Assembly (NCBI RefSeq): GCF_001553565.1
Contig: NZ_CP014228.1
Span: 2,852,001-2,916,000, forward strand
Reading direction: 5' to 3'
Source: Actinomyces radicidentis
Lineage (GTDB): Bacteria > Actinomycetota > Actinomycetes > Actinomycetales > Actinomycetaceae
DNA: 64,000 nucleotides
The notes below the pieces were generated by a model. It had not been told where the DNA came from. It saw nothing but the letters and a program-made list of their open reading frames with translations, and searched no databases. The translations under genes and the position numbers were made by a program. Below are positions 46,291 through 55,525 of this stretch, in pieces. The number at the start of each line of letters is the position of its first letter. Positions within the stretch are counted from its first letter, which is position 1.

Positions 46291-47448
46291 ATGCGTATCG
46301 CCTACGTCTGCACGGACCCGGGCATCCCGGTGTTCGGCACCAAGGGCGCCTCGGTCCACGTCCAGGAGGTCATCCGCGAGATGCGGGCCCGGGGCCACGA
46401 GGTGACCCTCTACACGGCCCGCACCGGGGACCACCGTCCCAGCGACCTCGCCGACCTCGCGGTGCACCACGTCCCGGTCGACGCCGAGGACCCGGCCTCG
46501 CGCGAGCAGGCCCAGCTGGAGGCCTCGCGGCAGATCGCCCAGATGGTGCGCGACCAGGGAACGGACATGGTCTACGAGCGCTACTCGCTGTTCAGCGAGG
46601 CGCTGTCCGAGATCACGCAGGCGCTGGGCGTCCCGGGCGTCCTGGAGGTCAACTCCCCCCTCATCGACGAGCAGCGCCAGCACCGTCACCTGGCGGACGA
46701 GGACCTGGCCTGGCAGCTGCTGCGCCGCCAGGTGGCCGGCGCCACCAGCACCGTGTGCGTCTCGGAGCCGGTGACCCAGTGGGTGCGACGCGCCCTGGGC
46801 CCCGCCGAGCTCTACCCGGGCACCGATCCGGCCGAGCGCGTGCGCACCGTCCCCAACGGGGTGAGCGTGCGACGCATCCAGCCCCAGCCCGAGGACCCCG
46901 ACGAGGTCGTGGTCACCTTCGTGGGCACCCTCAAGCCGTGGCACGGGGTCGCCGACCTCCTGGAGGCGGCGAGCCTGTCCCAGGGAGGATGGCAGCTGCG
47001 CGTCCTGGGTGACGGTCCCGAGATGGACTCCCTGAGGGAGCGTGCCGAGGAGCTCGGGGTGGAGGTCGACCTGCGCGGCGCCATCGCGCCCGACCTCATG
47101 CCCTCCCACCTGGCCGGCTCTGCCATCGGCGTCGCGCCCTACCCGGACCTGGGTGGGCAGGAGCACCAGTACTTCTCTCCCCTGAAGGTGCTGGAGTACA
47201 TGGCGGCCGGGCTCGCGGTGGTGGCCTCCGACGTCGGGCAGGTCCCGCAGCTGGTGGGCGAGGTGGGCGTCCTGGTGCCGCCCTCTGACCCGCAGGCGCT
47301 GGCCGAGGCGCTCGACGCCCTGGCCGCCGACCCCGCACGGCGCACCGACCTGGGTCGGTTCGCACGCCGCAGCGCCGTGGAGAAGCACTCCTGGAGCTCC
47401 GTGGTGCGCACCATCCTCGAGCCTGTGGAGGCATCCCATGAGCAGTGA
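46291..47448 (+). CDS. Glycosyltransferase family 4 (operon gene 3)
   Basis: This 385-residue GT4 enzyme starts RIAYVCTDPGIPVFGTKGAS followed by VHVQEVIREMRARGHEVTLY. The donor half begins VTFVGTLKPWHGVADLLEAA, and the phosphate-sugar site includes FSPLKVLEYMAAGLAVVASD. ATG 46291 has GGAG upstream. An in-frame GTG at 46285 overlaps the preceding stop. The product overlaps the ABC exporter gene by 11 bases. Confidence 0.92.
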   Translation: MRIAYVCTDPGIPVFGTKGASVHVQEVIREMRARGHEVTLYTARTGDHRPSDLADLAVHHVPVDAEDPASREQAQLEASRQIAQMVRDQGTDMVYERYSLFSEALSEITQALGVPGVLEVNSPLIDEQRQHRHLADEDLAWQLLRRQVAGATSTVCVSEPVTQWVRRALGPAELYPGTDPAERVRTVPNGVSVRRIQPQPEDPDEVVVTFVGTLKPWHGVADLLEAASLSQGGWQLRVLGDGPEMDSLRERAEELGVEVDLRGAIAPDLMPSHLAGSAIGVAPYPDLGGQEHQYFSPLKVLEYMAAGLAVVASDVGQVPQLVGEVGVLVPPSDPQALAEALDALAADPARRTDLGRFARRSAVEKHSWSSVVRTILEPVEASHEQ

Positions 47449-49303
47449 TGACGTCATCGGGGGCGGTTCCGGACAGGATTCGCGCTCCCAGCAGGGAAAC
47501 ACCGACACCTCGGCGCTGCGCCAGACCCTGCGCCTGATTCGTCCCGACGCCACCCCGCACTGGCCCCTCATGGCCGGCGGCACCGCGGCGCTCCTGGCGG
47601 AGGTCGGCTTCCGCGCCCTTGAGCCCTGGCCCATGAAGATGGTCGTCGACTCCGTCGTCGCCTCCCTGGGCACCACAACCGGTGTCGCCCCGGCCGACTT
47701 CGGGCTGCTGCTCGTGCTGGGCGCCGCCCTGGTGGCGGTCGTGGCGGCGCGCGCCCTGTTCAACTACATGGCCACCCTGGCCTTCACGCTGGTGGGCTCG
47801 CGCACCTCCGCCTCCCTGCGGGCCCGGGCCTTCAGGCACGTCCAGGGCCTGTCCCAGCAGTTCCACGCCCGCAACCGCAGCGCCGACACCGTCCAGCGCC
47901 TCGTCGCGGACGTCAACCGCATGCAGGAGGTCGCGGTCACCGCGGGCCTGCCCCTGGCGGCCAACGTCCTCACCCTGGTCGTCATGCTCGTCGTCATGGT
48001 CGTGCTCGACCCGCTGCTGTCCGTCGTCGTGCTCCTGGCCGTGGGCGCCTTCTCCCTGACCTCGTCGGGCAGCTCCAAGCGGATCACCGCCGCCTCCCGG
48101 CGCAGCCGACGCTCCGAGGGAAACCTGGCCAACACCGCGCAGGAGGCCCTCGGCGCCATCAAGGTGGTCCAGGCCTACGGGCTTGAGCCCCTCCTGCAGG
48201 ACCGCTTCAGCGGCGTCAACAAGGTCTCGCTGCGCGAGGGCGTCCAGTCCCGGCGCATCGCGGCGCGTCTGGAGCGTCGCACCGACGTCATCGTCGGGAT
48301 CGCGACCGCCGTGGTCATGGTCGGCGGCGGCCTGCGCGTCCTGCAGGGCGCCATGACACCGGGAGACCTGGTGCTGTTCACGACCTACCTGCGCACCACC
48401 ATGAAGCCCCTGCGGGACATGGCCAAGTACACGGGCCGCATCTCCCGGGCCACCGCCTCGGGCGAGCGCGTCGCCGCCCTCATGGCCATCGAGCCCGAGA
48501 TCGTCTCGCCGCGCCAGGGCTTCACGCTGCGCGACGTGCAGGGCATGCTGCGCTTCGAGGGCGTCAAGGCCGCCTACGAGGACAACGAGGTGCTGCACGG
48601 CATCAACCTGACCATCCGCCCCGGCGAGCACGTGGCGCTGGTCGGACCCTCGGGATCGGGCAAGTCGACGCTCGCCTCCCTCGTGGTGCGGGCCATGGAC
48701 CCCACCGCGGGCACCGTGAGCCTGGACGGCCAGCCGCTGACCGAGCTGAGCCTGAGCCACCTGCGGGCCCAGGTCTCGGTGCTGCACCAGGAGGCCGTGC
48801 TGCTGACCGGCAGCATCAGGGAGAACATCCGGCTCTCACGTCCTGAGGCAAGCGACCGGGAGGTCGAGCGGGCGGCGCGCGCCGCCTTCGCCCACGACTT
48901 CATCTGCAAGCTGCCCGAGGGCTACGACACCTCGGTCGGCGAGAGGGGCGGGACCCTGTCCGGCGGCCAGCGTCAGCGCGTGGCCATCGCCCGGGCCCTG
49001 CTGAGGGACTCCAGGATCGTCGTGCTCGACGAGGCCACGACGGGACTCGACCCCGACGCCGCCCTGGTCGTGCTCGACGCCATCGACCGCCTGGTCGAGG
49101 GCCGCACCACCCTGACCGTCACCCACGACCCGCAGGCGGCGCTGCGCGCCGACCGCGTCGTGTGGATCCAGGACGGCCGGATCCTCATGGACGGCACGCC
49201 CGACAGGCTGCTGGCGTCCTCCGAGGTCTTCCGCTCCTGGGCCGGGACGACGCCCGTCGGGTCTCCGCGCGCCACCCTCACGCACCTGAGGGCCGGAGCG
49301 TGA
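47438..49303 (+). CDS. ABC exporter, fused permease and ATPase
   Basis: This 621-residue half-transporter probably works as a homodimer. Six helices occupy residues of about 40-330 (ABC_membrane). The ATPase domain has Walker A GPSGSGKST, Q-loop VLHQEAVLLTGS, signature GGTLSGGQRQRVA, Walker B SRIVVLDEAT and H-loop TVTHDP. The family includes MsbA-like flippases of lipid-linked sugars. The position between glycosyltransferases and kinases suggests it exports the product. It starts at ATG 47438 within the previous gene and stops at 49303. Confidence 0.94.
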   Translation: MSSDDVIGGGSGQDSRSQQGNTDTSALRQTLRLIRPDATPHWPLMAGGTAALLAEVGFRALEPWPMKMVVDSVVASLGTTTGVAPADFGLLLVLGAALVAVVAARALFNYMATLAFTLVGSRTSASLRARAFRHVQGLSQQFHARNRSADTVQRLVADVNRMQEVAVTAGLPLAANVLTLVVMLVVMVVLDPLLSVVVLLAVGAFSLTSSGSSKRITAASRRSRRSEGNLANTAQEALGAIKVVQAYGLEPLLQDRFSGVNKVSLREGVQSRRIAARLERRTDVIVGIATAVVMVGGGLRVLQGAMTPGDLVLFTTYLRTTMKPLRDMAKYTGRISRATASGERVAALMAIEPEIVSPRQGFTLRDVQGMLRFEGVKAAYEDNEVLHGINLTIRPGEHVALVGPSGSGKSTLASLVVRAMDPTAGTVSLDGQPLTELSLSHLRAQVSVLHQEAVLLTGSIRENIRLSRPEASDREVERAARAAFAHDFICKLPEGYDTSVGERGGTLSGGQRQRVAIARALLRDSRIVVLDEATTGLDPDAALVVLDAIDRLVEGRTTLTVTHDPQAALRADRVVWIQDGRILMDGTPDRLLASSEVFRSWAGTTPVGSPRATLTHLRAGA

Positions 49304-50442
49304 GCGTCTCCGTCCCCGGCGTCCTGGAGACCGTCCTGGGCGCCGACGCCCTGAGCGAGCTGGCCGGCCGGCCGGTGCGCGCCGTGCGGCTGCGCGTCAA
49401 GCCGGAGGTCTCTCTGCTCATGGGGCTGGCCGAGCGCGAGTCGGGGCGCACCGCGGGCTGGGCCCACGTCCTGTGGCCCGTATCCGCGTCCAAGGCCGCC
49501 AAGGTCCGGCACCGCGCTGAGCGCTACGGGGCGCAGGTCCTCACCCGCACACTGCCCGACGGGCTCATCTTCCAGGCCGGCCCCGAGCTCGCCGACCCCA
49601 AGCTCGCGAAGTACCTGGGCCGGGCCCGCGAGCGCGGCCTGCTGGAGGACATCGACCCCGACGCGGTGCTGCGCTACAACCCGGCGCGGCGCCTGGTGCT
49701 GCGGACGGCGGAGGGGGTGCTGCGCGTGCGCACCGGCGGCGGACGCCGGCTCGCGCAGATCCACCGCGCCGCCGGTTGCATCGTGCCCGTGCCACGGCTG
49801 AGCGACCTGGGCCGGTCCTGGGACCCCGAGCACTACAGCCTCCAGGAGCTGTGCGGCAGCACCGACCTGGAACAGTCACCGAGCCAGGAGGACACGCACC
49901 GGGCCGGCACTCTGCTGGCCCGTCTGCACGCCTCCACCTCCTCGCTGCCGACCGACGTCAGGAGCGGGCTGAGGAACACCCCCGTCTCGGTCGACAAGCT
50001 CGTCCGGGTCCACGCCCGCATCCTCGAGCCCCTGGCCCCCGCGCTGGCCAGGAGGACGCGCGCGCTGGTCCCCGTGCTGCCGGCACGGCTGGACGGAGCA
50101 CCGGTCCTCCTTCACGGCGACGCCTCACCGGACCAGTTCCTCACGGACCCGGACAGCCGGGCCCTGTGGCTGACCGACTTCGACCGGGCCCGGCTCGGGC
50201 CGGCCGCCATCGACCTGGGCTCCTACCTGGCGGTCTGCCCGCCCGACGCGGGCGCCGCCCTGCTCGAGGGGTACCGGCAGGAGGCGGGGCGGGTGCCGGA
50301 CAAGCACCAGCTGCGCGCCGCCACCACCCTGGCCGAGCTCTCCCGCCTGGTCGAGCCGCTCAGGCACGCGGACCCCGGCTGGGCCGACGCCATCGGCGTC
50401 CGGCTCTCACGCCTTGAGCAGGCAGGAGAGCCGCTGACATGA
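49300..50442 (+). CDS. APH-fold phosphotransferase (first)
   Basis: This 380-residue protein has an aminoglycoside-phosphotransferase-like kinase domain in the second half. The catalytic loop is VLLHGDASPDQFLTD, and the metal-binding motif is WLTDFDRARLGPAAIDLGSY. An N-terminal region of about 140 residues is unusual. GTG 49300 overlaps the ABC gene stop (GTGA). Such kinases phosphorylate sugars, choline, antibiotics or polyols. In this operon a glycan or headgroup substrate is likelier than a drug. Confidence 0.8.
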   Translation: MSVSVPGVLETVLGADALSELAGRPVRAVRLRVKPEVSLLMGLAERESGRTAGWAHVLWPVSASKAAKVRHRAERYGAQVLTRTLPDGLIFQAGPELADPKLAKYLGRARERGLLEDIDPDAVLRYNPARRLVLRTAEGVLRVRTGGGRRLAQIHRAAGCIVPVPRLSDLGRSWDPEHYSLQELCGSTDLEQSPSQEDTHRAGTLLARLHASTSSLPTDVRSGLRNTPVSVDKLVRVHARILEPLAPALARRTRALVPVLPARLDGAPVLLHGDASPDQFLTDPDSRALWLTDFDRARLGPAAIDLGSYLAVCPPDAGAALLEGYRQEAGRVPDKHQLRAATTLAELSRLVEPLRHADPGWADAIGVRLSRLEQAGEPLT

Positions 50443-51530
50443 GTACTGACAACGAGAGGAGCACCGCCTCCGTGCCGCACCCCGCGCCCGGCGTCGACAC
50501 GCTGCAGACCCTGTCCCGCCTGCCGGGCGTCCGGCGCGCCTGGCCCGCCCGAGACGGCTCGATCAGCATCGAGTGCCGCGACGAGCAGGGCCGGCTCAGG
50601 GCCGGGCACCTGGCCCCGGACGGCACCGTGAGCATGCTGCCCTACGCGACGGACCCGGCCCTGCCGGACCTGGCTCCGCCGCACGACGGTGAGCTCGTCG
50701 TCCACCGTGCGGGTCGACGCGCGGTGGTGCTGGAGCTCGAGCTGGTGCGCAAGGCCACCCGGCCCGGGCGCGCCGCGCCGTCGCCGGGCGCCCTGGCGGC
50801 CTTCGGGGCCTTCACCGCGATGGGCCTGCGGGTGCCCCGCGTCCTCGCCGTCGGCGACGCCCACATCGACTTCGAGCGGGTGCCCGGGCGCAGCCTGGCC
50901 GAGCTGGGCGACGACGGGCTGCAGGGCTGGAAGCACCTGGCGGGCGCATGGGGCGGGCTGTCGCGGCCCGACGCCGACCTCGCCGTCCACGGACCCCGGC
51001 AGGAGGCCGGCGTCCTGCGAGGCTGGTTCGACAACGCCAGCCGCCACGGGCTGCTGCGGGGCCTGGTCGACAACCCCGACGCCCTCGGGCGCGCGGTGGA
51101 CGCGACCTGCGCCGAGCTCGTGCAGGGGACGCAGGGGCCGATGACCCTCAGCCACCGCGACCTGCACGACGGCCAGCTGCTGTGGAGCGGTGAGGAGCTG
51201 TCGCTCATCGACCTGGACACCGCCTGCCTGGCCGAGGCCGAGCTGGATCTGGGCAACCTCATCGCCCACGCCGAGCTCATGGGCGTCCAGGGCCGTCTGA
51301 GCCAGCAGGGCGCCGAGCGCCTCTCCCCCGTCCTGGAGCTCATGTGCGCCGCGTCGTCCGCACGCGCGGAGCGTCTGAGCCTCTACCGCCGCAGCGCTGC
51401 GCTGCGACTGATCTTCGTCCACGCCTTCCGCCCCGGCGCCAGGGCGTGGCTTGCGAGCTGGGTGCGCAGGAGCCTGGCACCCCTCCCGTCATCCTGCACC
51501 ATCGACCTGAGGAGAACCTCATGCGTCTGA
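50439..51530 (+). CDS. APH-fold phosphotransferase (second)
   Basis: This 363-residue kinase-like protein has the catalytic loop MTLSHRDLHDGQLLWSG and the metal motif LSLIDLDTACLAEAELDLGN. The catalytic Asp and His of the APH family are present in both. It shares general architecture with the preceding gene but is clearly different in sequence, so the pair is not a recent duplication. ATG 50439 overlaps the previous stop. It overlaps ugd by ten bases. Confidence 0.8.
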   Translation: MSTDNERSTASVPHPAPGVDTLQTLSRLPGVRRAWPARDGSISIECRDEQGRLRAGHLAPDGTVSMLPYATDPALPDLAPPHDGELVVHRAGRRAVVLELELVRKATRPGRAAPSPGALAAFGAFTAMGLRVPRVLAVGDAHIDFERVPGRSLAELGDDGLQGWKHLAGAWGGLSRPDADLAVHGPRQEAGVLRGWFDNASRHGLLRGLVDNPDALGRAVDATCAELVQGTQGPMTLSHRDLHDGQLLWSGEELSLIDLDTACLAEAELDLGNLIAHAELMGVQGRLSQQGAERLSPVLELMCAASSARAERLSLYRRSAALRLIFVHAFRPGARAWLASWVRRSLAPLPSSCTIDLRRTSCV

Positions 51531-52838
51531 CAGTTGTCGGCTGCGGCTACCTGGGCGCGGTCCATGCCGCCGCCATGTCGCACCTTGGCCACGACGTTCT
51601 GGGAATCGAGACCGCCCCCCCAGCGGGCGGAGTCCCTGGCCCAGGGCCGGGTCCCCTTCCATGAGCCCGGCCTGCCCGAGCTGCTCGAGGAGGGCGTCGA
51701 CAGCGGCAGGCTGCGGTTCACCAGTGAGCCCACGGTCGAGGACGTGGCCGGGGCCGACGTCCACTTCATCGCGGTGGGCACCCCCCAGAGCCCCAACTCG
51801 GGCAAGGCGGACCTGTCGCAGGTACGTTCCGCAGTCGAGATGCTGGCGGCGCTCCTGGACGGCCAGCGCCAGCCGCTGGTGGTCGGCAAGTCGACGGTGC
51901 CGGTGGGAACGTCCGCCGAGCTGGCCGGGGTGCTGGCCGGGCGGGCCCGTCTGGTGTGGAACCCCGAGTTCCTCAGGGAGGGGTTCGCCGTCAAGGACAC
52001 CCTCCACCCCGACCGCATCGTCTACGGCCTGCCCGACGAGCCCGAGGAGGCGGAGGCCGCACGGTCGGTGCTGGACGAGGTCTACGCCCAGATTCTCGAC
52101 GAGGACGTGCCGCGCATCCTCACCGACTACGCCACCGCCGAGCTCGTCAAGACCTCCGCCAACGCCTTCCTGGCCATGAAGATCAGCTTCATCAACGCGA
52201 TGGCCTCCATGTGCGACGCGGCGGGAGGCGATGTCACGGTCCTGGCCCGCGCCCTTGGCCTGGACGCACGGATCGGCTCTCGTTTCCTGCGGGCGGGGGT
52301 GGGCTTCGGCGGCGGCTGCCTGCCCAAGGACATCCGCGCCCTGGGCACGAGGGCCTCGGAGCTGGGGGTCGAGTCCCTGGCCCGTCTGCTCGCCCAGGTC
52401 GACTCCGTCAACCAGGGCCAGCGCGACCACATCGTGGACCTGGCCGTCGAGAGCTGCGAGGGCAACGTGGAAGGCGCGGCCGTGACCGTCCTGGGCGCCA
52501 CCTTCAAGCCCGACAGCGACGACCTGCGCGACTCGCCTTCCCTGGAGGTCGCCGAGCGCCTGTCGCAGCTGGCCGCCCGTGTCACGGTCTACGACCCGCA
52601 GGCCGCCGAGCAGGTGCGACGACGCCACCCCGACCTCACCGTGGCTGAGGACCCGTGGCAGGCGCTGACCGACGCCGACCTGGTGATCCTGGGCACAGAG
52701 TGGCCAGAGCTGACCGGGCTGGACCCGCAGCGGGCCGCCGAGACCGTCTCCCGTCCGGTGGTCATCGACGCCCGCAACGCGCTCGATCCCGAGGCGTGGC
52801 GCTCAGCCGGCTGGTCCTACCGGGGCGTGGGCCGGTGA
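51521..52838 (+). pseudogene. ugd: UDP-glucose 6-dehydrogenase, frameshift near start
   Basis: The product would make UDP-glucuronate from UDP-glucose with NAD+. The N-terminus MRLTVVGCGYLGAVHAAAMS is in one frame up to GIET. A run of seven C at 51615-51621 then shifts the frame, and the rest reads QRAESLAQGRVPFHEPGLPE, KSTVPVGTS, the catalytic cysteine in GVGFGGGCLPKDIRAL, and VTVLGATFKPDSDDLRDSPS. With six C the whole of about 439 residues reads as one normal enzyme. This may be a real inactivation, phase variation or a sequencing error. GGAG precedes ATG 51521. Confidence 0.85.
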
Positions 52839-54409
52839 GCCTGACCGCGCTTGAGCACCCGAGCACAGCCGTGAGCCTCACGGCGCCCCGCGTCCACGGC
52901 ACGGGCGTGCCCGGCGTGGGCGCGGGGCACACTAGTGACGTGGACGACGAGCAGATCAAGCCCTCGGCCACCGTCGGAGTACGGGTCATGGCCGCCATCA
53001 TCCTGGTGTCAAGCATCGCCCTGCTCATCTCCGGGGCCATCGTGTGGGTGCTCGGGCGGCAGACGCTGCACGCCGACATCGACGAGCAGCTCAACCGCGG
53101 CCGCCAGCGGCTCGAGCAGCTGGCCACCGCGGGCATCGACCCCAGCAACGGGCAGAGCTTCACCGACGCCTCCAGCGTGGTGCGCGCCTACATCCGGCAG
53201 TCCGTGGTGGGTGCCGGCGAGAGCGTGCTGGGCTTCGAGAGCCAGACGCTGAGCTGGCACTACTCCTCCGCGGCGACCGACCGCCAGCCCCAGGAGGACA
53301 AGCAGCTGGTCGACCACCTTGCCTCCATGAGCACGGCGAGGGACTCGACCACCACCACGGTGCGCACCGCTCAGAGCACCTACCGGGTCATGGTCGTGCC
53401 GCTGCGCGACGGAACGACCCAGGTGGCGCTGGCACACATCATCGACCTGGACACCGCTGAGGCCTCGCTGCGGCGCACCATGATGCTGTACGGCGTGGCC
53501 GCGGTCTTCACCGTCGCCCTGGTGGCCGCACTGGCCTGGTTCGTCGTCGAGCGGCTCCTGGCGCCCATCGGCGAGCTGCGCATGGCCACCGAGTCGATCG
53601 GCAGCCAGGACCTGAGCGCGCGGGTTCCCGTGCACGGACGCGACGACCTCGGCATCCTGGCCCGGGCCGTCAACAGGATGCTGGACCGTGTCCAGCACTC
53701 GGTGGAGGCCGAGCGCAGCATGCTCGACGACGTCGGGCACGAGCTGCGCACCCCCATCACCATCATCCGCGGCCACCTCGAGCTGCTCGACCCCACCGAC
53801 ACCGAGGATGTCAGCCGGACCCGTTCCCTGGCCATCGAGGAGCTGGACCGCATGGGCTCCATGGCCAACGACCTGCTTGAGCTCGCCAGGACCAGCGGGA
53901 CCGACTCCTTCGTCCCCAAGCCCACCGACGTGAGCGAGCTGACCGCCAGCGTCTTCGACAAGGCCCAGGTCCTGGGCCCGCGCGTGTGGGTCCTGGAGGA
54001 GTCTGCGAACACCGTGTGCGACCTGGATGCCCAGCGCCTGAGCCAGGCCTGGCTGCAGCTGGCCGCCAACGCCGTGAAGTACTCCGAGGCCGGCTCCCGC
54101 GTGACCCTGGGGTCACGGGTGAAGGACGACCACCTGCTCCTGTGGGTCACGGACCAGGGCATCGGCATCGCCCCCGAGGAGCTGGAGCTGGTGCGCCAGC
54201 GCTTCTGGCGCGGCTCCAACGCCGAGAGCATGGCCACGGGCACGGGCCTGGGGCTGAGCATCGTGGAGAACATCGTCAGCGCCCACCAGGGCACGTTGGA
54301 CATCAACTCCGTCGCCGGGACCGGCTCGCAGTTCACCATGCGGATCCCCTGCGGGCGAGACCACGGTCATCACCCGCGGGGCCGCACCACGAAAGGACAG
54401 CTCTCATGA
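52835..54409 (+). CDS. Sensor histidine kinase
   Basis: This 524-residue membrane kinase has a first helix (VMAAIILVSSIALLISGAIV), a sensory segment of about 130 residues, a second helix (GVAAVFTVALVAALAWFVVE) and HAMP. The HisKA box is DDVGHELRTPITIIRGHLEL with His near residue 301. The ATPase domain has N box QLAANAVKYSEAG, G1 DQGIGIAPEE and G2 GTGLGLSIVENIV. GTG 52835 overlaps the ugd stop. A later GTG at 52939 is also possible. The sensor part is unlike known domains. It pairs with the following regulator. Confidence 0.92.
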   Translation: MSLTALEHPSTAVSLTAPRVHGTGVPGVGAGHTSDVDDEQIKPSATVGVRVMAAIILVSSIALLISGAIVWVLGRQTLHADIDEQLNRGRQRLEQLATAGIDPSNGQSFTDASSVVRAYIRQSVVGAGESVLGFESQTLSWHYSSAATDRQPQEDKQLVDHLASMSTARDSTTTTVRTAQSTYRVMVVPLRDGTTQVALAHIIDLDTAEASLRRTMMLYGVAAVFTVALVAALAWFVVERLLAPIGELRMATESIGSQDLSARVPVHGRDDLGILARAVNRMLDRVQHSVEAERSMLDDVGHELRTPITIIRGHLELLDPTDTEDVSRTRSLAIEELDRMGSMANDLLELARTSGTDSFVPKPTDVSELTASVFDKAQVLGPRVWVLEESANTVCDLDAQRLSQAWLQLAANAVKYSEAGSRVTLGSRVKDDHLLLWVTDQGIGIAPEELELVRQRFWRGSNAESMATGTGLGLSIVENIVSAHQGTLDINSVAGTGSQFTMRIPCGRDHGHHPRGRTTKGQLS

Positions 54410-55071
54410 GCCGCATCCTGGTGGTCGAGGACGAGCCGCGCATCGCCTCGTTCCTGCTCAAGGGCCTCAAGGCCGCGGGTTTCAGCGCCCAGGCCACGGC
54501 CTCGGGCGCTGAGGCCATCGAGCGGGCGGTGAGCGACCAGGCCGACCTCATCATCCTTGACGTGGGCCTGCCCGACATCGACGGCTTCTCCGTCCTGGAG
54601 CAGATCCGCGGCCAGGGGGTGAGCGTGCCGGTCATCATGCTCACCGCCCGGTCCTCCGTGGCGGCCAGGGTCAAGGGCCTGGAGGGAGGGGCGGACGACT
54701 ACGTGCCCAAGCCCTTCTCCTTCGAGGAGCTGCTCGCCCGGGTGCGGCTGCGTCTGCGTGACGATGCCGCGGCGCCCACCTCCGACCCCGTGCGCCTGCA
54801 TCACGACGGCCTGGACCTGGATCTGCGGACGCGGACGATGGAGGTCTCGGGCTCCACGGTCGAGCTCTCTGCCCGCGAGTTCGCCCTCGCTGAGACCTTC
54901 ATGCGTCACCCCGGCCAGGTCCTCAGCAGGCAGCAGCTGCTGAGCACGGTGTGGGGCTACGACTTCGACCCCGGCTCCAACGTGGTGGAGGTCTACGTGT
55001 CCTACCTCAGGGGCAAGATCGGCAAGGAGCGGATCCAGAACGTGCGCGGCATGGGATACCGGCTGGTGTAA
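54406..55071 (+). CDS. OmpR-family response regulator
   Basis: This 221-residue regulator has a receiver domain with phospho-acceptor Asp52 in LIILDVGLPDIDG, conserved Thr80 and Lys102 (PKPF). The C-terminal winged helix has LSAREFALAETFMRHPGQVL, then QLLSTVWGYDFDPGSNVVEV. ATG 54406 overlaps the kinase stop (ATGA). As last gene of the glycan operon it is likely to control that operon or related cell-surface genes. It is followed by a strong terminator. Confidence 0.95.
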   Translation: MSRILVVEDEPRIASFLLKGLKAAGFSAQATASGAEAIERAVSDQADLIILDVGLPDIDGFSVLEQIRGQGVSVPVIMLTARSSVAARVKGLEGGADDYVPKPFSFEELLARVRLRLRDDAAAPTSDPVRLHHDGLDLDLRTRTMEVSGSTVELSAREFALAETFMRHPGQVLSRQQLLSTVWGYDFDPGSNVVEVYVSYLRGKIGKERIQNVRGMGYRLV

Positions 55072-55090
55072 GCAGGTTCCACGCGCAGAC

Positions 55091-55134
55091 AAAGGCCGTG
55101 CGCACCGCCTATCGAGGCGGTGCGCACGGCCTTT
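55091..55134. terminator. 20-bp bidirectional terminator
   Basis: Bases 55091-55110 (starting AAAGGCCGTG) are the exact reverse complement of 55115-55134, around a four-base ATCG loop. The stem ends in TTT on either strand. It lies between the converging response regulator and acidic protein genes. Confidence 0.9.
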
Positions 55135-55153
55135 CAGTGGGCGGCGCGGTCCG

Positions 55154-55507
55154 TCAGTCGTAGTCGTCGTAGTCGCTGGTGTCGCTGTCGTAGGCGTCGT
55201 CGTGGTCGTCGTGGTCGTCGTCATAGACCGGCGGGGCGGGCGGGGCCGGCGGCTGAGGCGCGGGGACGGCCGGCGCCTCGGCGGGCGCGCCCGTGTCCGG
55301 CGCCGTCGGAGTGGCGGTCTCGGTCGCGACGGGGGTGGGGGTGGGTGTGGGCGTGACGCTCGGGGTGGTCATGTCGATGCCCGGCTTGACGTTGCCCCCA
55401 CTGCCCGAGCCGAGCACCACCGAGGCGACCCAGGTCAGCAGGATCGAGGCCACCAGGATGGTCAGGACGGCGATCAGACGTCCACGGGTGCGTACAAGGC
55501 GTGTCAT
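55154..55507 (-). CDS. Small membrane protein with acidic tail
   Basis: This 117-residue protein has one N-terminal transmembrane helix (LIAVLTILVASILLTWVASV), a Thr/Pro-rich spacer (VTPTPTPTPVATETATPTAP) and a proline/alanine stretch, then an extremely acidic end DDDHDDHDDAYDSDTSDYDD. Aspartates and histidines alternate, so the tail could bind divalent metals. ATG 55507 has GAGGGAGC. It starts 18 bases after the proA stop. No family was recognised. Confidence 0.75.
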   Translation of the reverse strand: MTRLVRTRGRLIAVLTILVASILLTWVASVVLGSGSGGNVKPGIDMTTPSVTPTPTPTPVATETATPTAPDTGAPAEAPAVPAPQPPAPPAPPVYDDDHDDHDDAYDSDTSDYDDYD

Positions 55508-55525
55508 TGGAGCTCCCTCAGCGTT

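Noticed and set aside
49162-49299. Earlier ATG for the first APH-like gene
   Set aside because: It would overlap the ABC ATPase gene by 140 bases in another frame. GTG 49300 in the GTGA overlap matches the operon's pattern.
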